DNA of 57,897 bases from UBA1351 sp964563505 (GTDB lineage: Bacteria; Bacillota; Clostridia; Lachnospirales; Vallitaleaceae), in NCBI GenBank assembly GCA_964563505.1, contig CAZLXW010000019.1, positions 1-57,897 of the forward strand. The letters run 5' to 3'. The position numbers and the translations under genes are program-made. Of this stretch, positions 52,450 to 57,897 are shown one piece after another; within the stretch, counting starts at the first letter, position 1, and every line of letters starts with the position of its first letter. The notes beneath the pieces are model-generated. The model did no database searches and was not told the origin of the DNA. It saw nothing but the letters and a program-made list of their open reading frames with translations.

Positions 52450-53598
52450 ATGTCTATAGAAGAAAAATCACTCCAATTACATGAACAATGGCAAGGTAAA
52501 CTAGAGATTCAAGCAAAGTCTAAGGTTAATTCAAGGGAGGACCTGTCTCTTGCATATACTCCCGGTGTTGCAGCGCCTTGCCGCAAAATACATGCCAATA
52601 AAGAAGATGTCTATAAATATACCATGAAAGGAAATACCGTCGCTGTGATTTCTGATGGTTCAGCTGTGCTTGGTTTAGGCAACATCGGACCGGAAGCCGC
52701 TATGCCAGTTATGGAAGGTAAAGCTGTTTTATTCAAAGAGTTCGCCGGTGTCAATGCCATTCCTCTGTGCTTAGATACTCAAGATGTTGATGAATTGGTA
52801 AAAACAATTACATATCTTGCGCCAACATTTGGCGGTATTAATATAGAAGATATCAGTGCTCCTCGATGTTTTGAAATTGAACGCCGCTTAAAAGAAACTC
52901 TTGATATACCTGTTTTTCATGATGATCAACATGGTACAGCCATTGTTGTTCTTGCCGGAGTATTAAATGCCCTAAAGCTGACTGAAAAATCTATTTCTTC
53001 AGTCAAGGTCGTTATCAATGGTTGTGGGTCTGCCGGTATAGCCATCGGAAAATTATTACTCCTTGCCGGTGTAAAGCATCTGATCATGGTTGACAAAGAA
53101 GGTATTGTTCACAAGGATGAACCATGGTTAAATTGGGCACAAAAAGATATAGCTACCCTTACAAATCTCCAAGGATTACGTGGTTCTCTTTCCGATGCTT
53201 TAAATCACGCAGATGTATTTATCGGTGTTTCCGCACCGGGAATTGTTTCTCAGAATATGATTCGATCGATGAACACAGACAGCATTGTTTTTGCTATGGC
53301 AAATCCAACCCCTGAGATTATGCCTGAGCTTGCAAAAGAGGCCGGAGCCCGAGTCATCGGTACCGGACGTTCAGATTATCCAAACCAAGTCAATAATGTC
53401 CTTGTGTTTCCAGGTATTTTTAAAGGCATTCTCGAAGGACGAGGTAAGCAAATAACTGAAGAGATGAAGCTAGCCGCTGCCAATGCAATTGCTAATATGA
53501 TTCCACGCGAAGAACTTCATGAAGAAAACATTCTTCCTGAACCCTTTGCAAAAGGTGTTGCAGCTGCTGTAGCTGACGCAGTAAAAAGGTGCATATAA
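52450..53598 (+). CDS. NAD(P)-dependent malic enzyme
   Basis: 382-residue malic enzyme of the short bacterial type (no phosphotransacetylase domain). Malate to pyruvate plus CO2. Family motifs: SLAYTPGVAAPCR, the Lys in KGNTVAVISDGSAVLGLGNIGPEAAMPVMEGK (described by ends), FHDDQHGTAI and the NAD site INGCGSAGIAIGKLL. I chose ATG 52450, since GGTGGG sits just before and the family starts with MS; an ATG at 52438 is also in frame. It stands between a glycosyltransferase and DUF4364. Confidence 0.94.
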   Translation: MSIEEKSLQLHEQWQGKLEIQAKSKVNSREDLSLAYTPGVAAPCRKIHANKEDVYKYTMKGNTVAVISDGSAVLGLGNIGPEAAMPVMEGKAVLFKEFAGVNAIPLCLDTQDVDELVKTITYLAPTFGGINIEDISAPRCFEIERRLKETLDIPVFHDDQHGTAIVVLAGVLNALKLTEKSISSVKVVINGCGSAGIAIGKLLLLAGVKHLIMVDKEGIVHKDEPWLNWAQKDIATLTNLQGLRGSLSDALNHADVFIGVSAPGIVSQNMIRSMNTDSIVFAMANPTPEIMPELAKEAGARVIGTGRSDYPNQVNNVLVFPGIFKGILEGRGKQITEEMKLAAANAIANMIPREELHEENILPEPFAKGVAAAVADAVKRCI

Positions 53599-53631
53599 AC
53601 TATAGATTGAATTCGAGTAAGGAGGTTAGCA

Positions 53632-54159
53632 ATGATTAATCATGAATTGAGCACAAATAAATTAATCATACTTTACATGTTAAAAAGAATTGAACTTCCA
53701 CTGACCAATACTCAGTTGTCGGATTTTATTATTGATAAAGGTTACACGAATTATTTTTCTTTTCAAGAGTACCTTCATCAGCTTGTTGAAAGCGATTTGA
53801 TTCGAACGATTACAACATCAAAATCAACAAGTTACGAAATCTCCAACGAAGGAATAACAACCCTTGGTTTTTTTGAAAACCGTATTTCCGAAACGATTAA
53901 AAAAGAAATCGATCAATATTTTACAGAAAAAAAATATGATATAAAAGAGCACCTTGAAATTTCCTCCGAATATATCCCGGAAAAAGATGGGGATTATCTC
54001 GTTCACCTCGTTGCAAAAGAAAACGGCAAAACCCTTATCGATTTAACCATCAATGTTTTTGATAAGGATTATGCCATTAAAATTTGTGACCAATGGAAAG
54101 AGGAAAGTCACGTTCTCTATAAAGTAATACTAAATACACTATTGGAGGATTTGACTTAA
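53632..54159 (+). CDS. DUF4364 family protein
   Basis: 175-residue DUF4364 protein. The N-terminal part (about 1-75) is a winged helix, seen by STNKLIILYMLKRIELPLT, FQEYLHQLVESDLIRT and SYEISNEGI. C-terminal half is a small mixed alpha-beta domain. Such proteins are found next to ysxC and other housekeeping genes in Clostridia; role unknown, regulator inferred. AAGGAGG precedes the ATG. Its last 21 bases overlap the end of the converging ysxC gene. Confidence 0.88.
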   Translation: MINHELSTNKLIILYMLKRIELPLTNTQLSDFIIDKGYTNYFSFQEYLHQLVESDLIRTITTSKSTSYEISNEGITTLGFFENRISETIKKEIDQYFTEKKYDIKEHLEISSEYIPEKDGDYLVHLVAKENGKTLIDLTINVFDKDYAIKICDQWKEESHVLYKVILNTLLEDLT

Positions 54160-54720
54160 AGCTTCCCATATTTCATCTTTACCATCCTTGGTTACTGCCG
54201 AAAACGGTAAAATATGACTCGACTTAACGTTGAGGGTTTTTGCAATCGTCTTAATTGCTTTGCTATGTTGACTACGTTTTAATTTATCCATTTTAGTTGC
54301 AATAACCAAAGGATCGTATCCAAAGCTTTTTATCCAGTCCATCATCATTTGATCATTATTACTCGGCTCATGACGTCCATCAACCAATAGAACAACTTGT
54401 TTTAATGTCTCTCTCTGATGCAGATAATCTTCGATGATTTTTGCCCATCGCTCTCTGTCGGATTTTGCAACCCTTGCATATCCGTATCCCGGTAAGTCAA
54501 CTAAATAGAGCTTTTCTTCTACATTGTAAAAATTAATCGTTTGTGTCTTTCCCGGTTGTCCTGATGTTCTTGCTAATTTTTTTCGATTGATCAAACCGTT
54601 AAGAAGGGAGGACTTTCCTACGTTGGATTTCCCGGCAAAGGCTATCTCCGGCAACCCGCTTGTTGGATATTGTTCAAACTTGACTCCAACGGCTTCTAAA
54701 TACACATTTTGTACATTCAT
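54139..54720 (-). CDS. ysxC: Ribosome biogenesis GTPase YsxC/EngB
   Basis: 193-residue GTPase needed for large ribosomal subunit assembly. G motifs: FAGKSNVGKSSLLN (G1), LVDLPGYGYARV (G3), ATKMDKLKRS (G4) and LPFSAVTKDG (G5). ATG 54720 was chosen because GGAG lies 6 bases before it, inside the end of lon; the family starts here. It begins 1 base after the lon stop, so translation is coupled. Overlaps DUF4364 at its 3' end by 21 bases. Confidence 0.93.
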   Translation of the reverse strand: MNVQNVYLEAVGVKFEQYPTSGLPEIAFAGKSNVGKSSLLNGLINRKKLARTSGQPGKTQTINFYNVEEKLYLVDLPGYGYARVAKSDRERWAKIIEDYLHQRETLKQVVLLVDGRHEPSNNDQMMMDWIKSFGYDPLVIATKMDKLKRSQHSKAIKTIAKTLNVKSSHILPFSAVTKDGKDEIWEALSQILQ

Positions 54721-54721
54721 C

Positions 54722-57055
54722 TTAACTCCTATCTTGCTCTTGCACTGCAAAGGCTAGCTTAATAACTTCATCAACTTCCTTAACATAATGAATGGTCATA
54801 TTTTCAATCACTTCTTGATCTAGCTCAGATACATGTCGGCGATTATCATTTGGAACAATGACTTCAAAAATTCCCGCACGCTTGGCTGCTAATATCTTCT
54901 CTTTGAGTCCGCCAATCGCTAGAACGCGGCCTCGCAAAGTCACTTCACCTGTCATGGCAAGATCATTACGAATTGCTTTATTGGTTAATGCAGATATAAT
55001 TGCTGTGACAAGGGTTATTCCTGCTGATGGTCCATCCTTTGGCACAGCCCCTTCCGGTATGTGGATATGAATATCTTTCTTTTCATAAAAATCCTCGGGT
55101 AAATCAAAAGCTTCGCTTTTTGAACGAATATAACTGACGGCTGCTGATGCAGATTCTTTCATTACATCACCGATACGACCGGTAATTTGGAATTTACCTG
55201 TTCCCGGCATAACTGTAACTTCAATAGAGAGAGTATCGCCTCCCATCTCGGTCCATGCTAGTCCTCTTGCAACGCCGATCTGTGGCTCAGCGAGCTTCAT
55301 CTCATAAGTAAACTTCGGAATACCTAATATTTTTTCTAAGCTTTTCGCACTGACTGTTAATGTTTTTTTCTTGTTCATTAAAAATGTTTTTGTTGCCTTT
55401 CTGCAAACTTCTCCGATACGTCGTTCAAGTTGACGAACTCCGGATTCCCGGGTATATTCATTGATGATACGACGTAATGCATCGTCCTTAATTTTTAGTC
55501 GACTTTTTGCAAGCCCATGTTTTTCAAGTTGCTTGGGAATGAGGTATTCTAGGGCAATATGGTATTTTTCATTTTCTGTATAACTTGCAACTTCAATGAT
55601 TTCCAATCGATCTAATAGTGGTCTTGGTATTGTTCTTAATGAATTAGCTGTTGCTACAAAAATAGCTTTCGATAAATCCACCGGAACTTCAATATAATGA
55701 TCTCTAAATTGATAATTTTGCTCGCTGTCAAGAACTTCTAATAATGCCGAACTTGGGTCACCCTTAAAGTCACTACTCATCTTGTCAATTTCATCAAGTA
55801 GAATCAATGGATTACTTGTACCTGCTTGACGCAGACCACTCACTAATCGTCCAGGCATTGCTCCAATATAGGTACGGCGATGTCCTCGAATCTCTGCTTC
55901 ATCTCGAACGCCTCCCAAAGATATGCGTACATATTTTCGATTCAGTGAAGATGCAATTGATTTTGCAATCGACGTCTTACCTGTCCCAGGGGGGCCTACA
56001 AGGCAAATAATTGGCGCGCTACCATCCTCTGTCATCTTACGAACGGCTAAATGTTCAAGCACACGTTCTTTTACCTTCTGAAGCCCATAGTGCTCTGCCT
56101 CTAAAATATCATGTGCTTTATTTAGATCAATCTGTTCTTCTGTCATGGTATTCCAAGGCATATCTAGCATACAATCAATATAATTTCGAATGACGGCACT
56201 TTCAGCCGAACTCATATTCATTTTACGTAATCGATTTATTTCTTTTGATATTTTTTCCTTTACCTGTTCACTTGCATTTAATGTACCCACTGCTTCTTTA
56301 TATTCGTCAATCTCTTCACCAATATCCACTTGATCACCCAGCTCAGATTGAATAACTTTTAACTGCTCTCGCAGATAGTACTCTTTTTGATTTTGATCGA
56401 TTGTACTTTTTACTTTACGATGCAGGTCACGTTGAATTCGTGCAATTTCAAGTTCATTATTTAAAATCCGAATGACAAGCTGCATACGGATTTCTTCATC
56501 AATCTCTTCTAAAATACGTTGTTTGTTTTCAAGCGCTTTGATGAGATGCGTCGTCATCGAATCGGCTAGCAAGCCTACTTTTTTGATTTTTTGCAATGAA
56601 TCAATGGTTTCTTGAGACATTTTAGGATTTAGACGTTTGAATTCCTTTAAAATATCCATTGCCATTCCGATAATTGCTTCAATCTCAGCTTTTGAAAAAT
56701 CTTTTTCTTCACTTTCAATCGGTTCAATGGTTCCTAAGGGATATAGTTTATGTTTTTCAATAGAAATAATTTTCCCACGATGGATTCCTTCAACTAAGAC
56801 TCTTGAAACCCCTCCGGGCAACTTTACAATTTGTTTAATCTTAACTATTGTTCCCACTGAATAGATATCTGTTTCCACATCAACATCTTCAATGCTTGCA
56901 TCTTTTTGTGCAACAACAAATAGAATTTGATCTTTATTCATTGCTTCATCAAGAGCTGCAACCGATGTCGATCGTTTTGCATCAAAGTGTAAAAACATTT
57001 TGGGAAATACGTTGACGCCTCTTAATGATAAAATTGGTAAATTCATTCTATTCAT
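54722..57055 (-). CDS. lon: ATP-dependent protease Lon
   Basis: 777-residue Lon (LonA type). N-terminal substrate-binding domain (about 5-195), AAA+ module with Walker A GPPGTGKTSIAKS and LLDEIDKMSSDF, and protease domain with catalytic Ser in PKDGPSAGIT and Lys in LREKI-like GGLKEKILAAKRAG. Starts at ATG 57055 (GGAGG five bases ahead); the frame continues to 57091 but the family begins MNLPILSLRG. Between clpX and ysxC, a common order in Firmicutes. A terminator at 57079 separates it from clpX. Confidence 0.95.
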   Translation of the reverse strand: MNRMNLPILSLRGVNVFPKMFLHFDAKRSTSVAALDEAMNKDQILFVVAQKDASIEDVDVETDIYSVGTIVKIKQIVKLPGGVSRVLVEGIHRGKIISIEKHKLYPLGTIEPIESEEKDFSKAEIEAIIGMAMDILKEFKRLNPKMSQETIDSLQKIKKVGLLADSMTTHLIKALENKQRILEEIDEEIRMQLVIRILNNELEIARIQRDLHRKVKSTIDQNQKEYYLREQLKVIQSELGDQVDIGEEIDEYKEAVGTLNASEQVKEKISKEINRLRKMNMSSAESAVIRNYIDCMLDMPWNTMTEEQIDLNKAHDILEAEHYGLQKVKERVLEHLAVRKMTEDGSAPIICLVGPPGTGKTSIAKSIASSLNRKYVRISLGGVRDEAEIRGHRRTYIGAMPGRLVSGLRQAGTSNPLILLDEIDKMSSDFKGDPSSALLEVLDSEQNYQFRDHYIEVPVDLSKAIFVATANSLRTIPRPLLDRLEIIEVASYTENEKYHIALEYLIPKQLEKHGLAKSRLKIKDDALRRIINEYTRESGVRQLERRIGEVCRKATKTFLMNKKKTLTVSAKSLEKILGIPKFTYEMKLAEPQIGVARGLAWTEMGGDTLSIEVTVMPGTGKFQITGRIGDVMKESASAAVSYIRSKSEAFDLPEDFYEKKDIHIHIPEGAVPKDGPSAGITLVTAIISALTNKAIRNDLAMTGEVTLRGRVLAIGGLKEKILAAKRAGIFEVIVPNDNRRHVSELDQEVIENMTIHYVKEVDEVIKLAFAVQEQDRS

Positions 57056-57078
57056 AGCATCCTCCATTACTTCATTTA

Positions 57079-57106
57079 AAAACCCTTGCATAAATGCAAG
57101 GGTTTT
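57079..57106 (-). terminator. Terminator between clpX and lon
   Basis: 12-bp stem AAAACCCTTGCA (57079-57090)/TGCAAGGGTTTT (57095-57106) with a TAAA loop; T-rich after it on the minus strand. It lies 33 bases past the clpX stop. Confidence 0.88.
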
Positions 57107-57139
57107 ATCTAAGCCATTCTACTTCGCTTAATAAATTAT

Positions 57140-57897
57140 TTATGCTGTTTCATGTTCATTCTTCTTAAGCAATCGCTTTTTATTACCTGCACTTTGTTTC
57201 ATATCCTTAAGATTTTCATTCGAAACAATGGTTGGCGTAGCGCCCTCTTCAACAGTTGCGCGTGTTATAATACACTGACCAATTGTGTCATCTGAAGGAA
57301 TTGTGAACATAATGTCCATCATAATCTCTTCCAAAATAGCACGTAGTCCCCTTGCGCCTGTCTTACGATTTAATGCTTTTCTTGCTATTGCTCTTAAGGC
57401 TTCTTCTTCAAACTCTAATTCAACATCATCCATATCAAATGTGACTTTGTATTGCTTCACTAAAGAGTTCTTAGGTTCTGTTAATATACGAACCATAGCA
57501 TCTTCATCAAGATTTTCTAAACCCACACTAATGGGAACACGTCCTACAAATTCAGGAATAAGACCATACTTGATTAAGTCTTCCGGAGACAGTTTTTTAA
57601 GAATTTCTCCGATTTCAATATTTTTCTTGCTTTCAATCTCTGCACCAAATCCCATGGAAGTTGTTCCGGTGCGTTGTTCAATTATGGATTCTAAGCCATC
57701 AAATGCTCCGGCGCAGATAAACAAAATATTTGTTGTATCAATCTGAATAAATTCTTGATGCGGATGTTTTCTTCCACCTTGAGGAGGAACAGATGCAACA
57801 GTTCCTTCAAGAATTTTTAATAATGCTTGTTGAACACCTTCGCCACTTACATCACGTGTTATTGAAGGATTCTCTGACTTACGTGCAATCTTATCAA
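57140..57897 (-). CDS. clpX: ATP-dependent Clp protease ATP-binding subunit ClpX (C-terminal part)
   Basis: The gene runs off the right edge; about 252 residues of the C-terminal part are visible. Features are PSITRDVSGEGVQQALLKI (AAA+ core), QIDTTNILFICAGAFDGL, YGLIPEFVGRVPI and GARGLRAILEEIM (sensor 2). The tail ends in a basic run KKRLLKKNEHETA. ClpX unfolds substrates for ClpP; clpP is likely beyond the edge. Confidence 0.95.
   Translation of the reverse strand, partial: DKIARKSENPSITRDVSGEGVQQALLKILEGTVASVPPQGGRKHPHQEFIQIDTTNILFICAGAFDGLESIIEQRTGTTSMGFGAEIESKKNIEIGEILKKLSPEDLIKYGLIPEFVGRVPISVGLENLDEDAMVRILTEPKNSLVKQYKVTFDMDDVELEFEEEALRAIARKALNRKTGARGLRAILEEIMMDIMFTIPSDDTIGQCIITRATVEEGATPTIVSNENLKDMKQSAGNKKRLLKKNEHETA

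Noticed and set aside
1..57897. CRISPR arrays, tRNA and rRNA genes, intact insertion sequences or phage genes
   Set aside because: No regularly spaced repeats, no cloverleaf or rRNA segments and no transposase, integrase or structural phage proteins were recognised.

Overview
The window looks like a stretch of chromosome from a low-GC, Gram-positive, spore-former-type anaerobe of the class Clostridia, probably near the Lachnospirales. This rests on gene content and order (clpX-lon-ysxC, DUF4364, DUF1836, DUF5721, nfeD-floA, csaB), AT-rich DNA, strong AGGAGG ribosome sites, lysine and FMN riboswitches and a CIRCE operator. The exact genus cannot be fixed from sequence reading alone. No rRNA, tRNA, CRISPR array or intact transposase gene was seen.

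Layout. 1-8.2 kb: housekeeping and signalling genes (rlmD, a small acidic-tailed membrane protein, pcrA, DUF1836 protein, an OmpR-type two-component system, a TrpR-like YerC protein, a PHP phosphoesterase). 8.3-8.8 kb: two large neighbouring DNA palindromes whose tips are related to each other. 8.8-14.0 kb: DegV protein, M18 aminopeptidase, coiled-coil protein, MutS2-like ATPase without an Smr domain. 14.1-20.9 kb: a bacteriocin-type island with a LytTR regulator, three direct repeats spaced exactly 20 bp, a double-glycine precursor peptide, a small membrane protein next to it, a C39-peptidase ABC exporter and an HlyD partner. Among these lie gene relics: a LytTR stub, a truncated HlyD and a decayed Big_2 surface protein. 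21-32.6 kb: DUF5721, CIRCE and htpG, then an MTHFR-like gene divergent from full-length metH, an LRAT-like protein, a GGDEF protein, and dapA-dapB behind a lysine riboswitch.

32.7-36.0 kb: a five-gene minus-strand group in which a sensor kinase and a LytTR response regulator bracket nfeD, floA and an unannotated 54-residue gene. 36.1-39.3 kb: a nucleotide pyrophosphatase-like enzyme and a chemoreceptor with an N-terminal H-NOX heme domain that keeps all the residues known for O2 binding. 39.3-49.0 kb: a surface polysaccharide cluster (csaB, glycosyltransferase, O-antigen ligase/polymerase, two DUF4330 proteins, acyltransferase, flippase, large phosphodiester glycosidase-like exoprotein). 49.1-57.9 kb: FMN riboswitch and ribU, HD-GYP protein, glycosyltransferase, malic enzyme, DUF4364, ysxC, lon and the C-terminal part of clpX.

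How the parts fit. The island at 14-21 kb would make, process, export and regulate a ribosomal peptide, with the kinase missing locally and visible signs of turnover. The metH and MTHFR-like genes together serve methyl-group supply for methionine. The 39-49 kb cluster builds, flips, polymerises and modifies a cell-wall-linked polysaccharide. The most rewarding parts for follow-up are the peptide island and its relics, the H-NOX chemoreceptor, the palindrome pair and the kinase-flotillin-regulator group.
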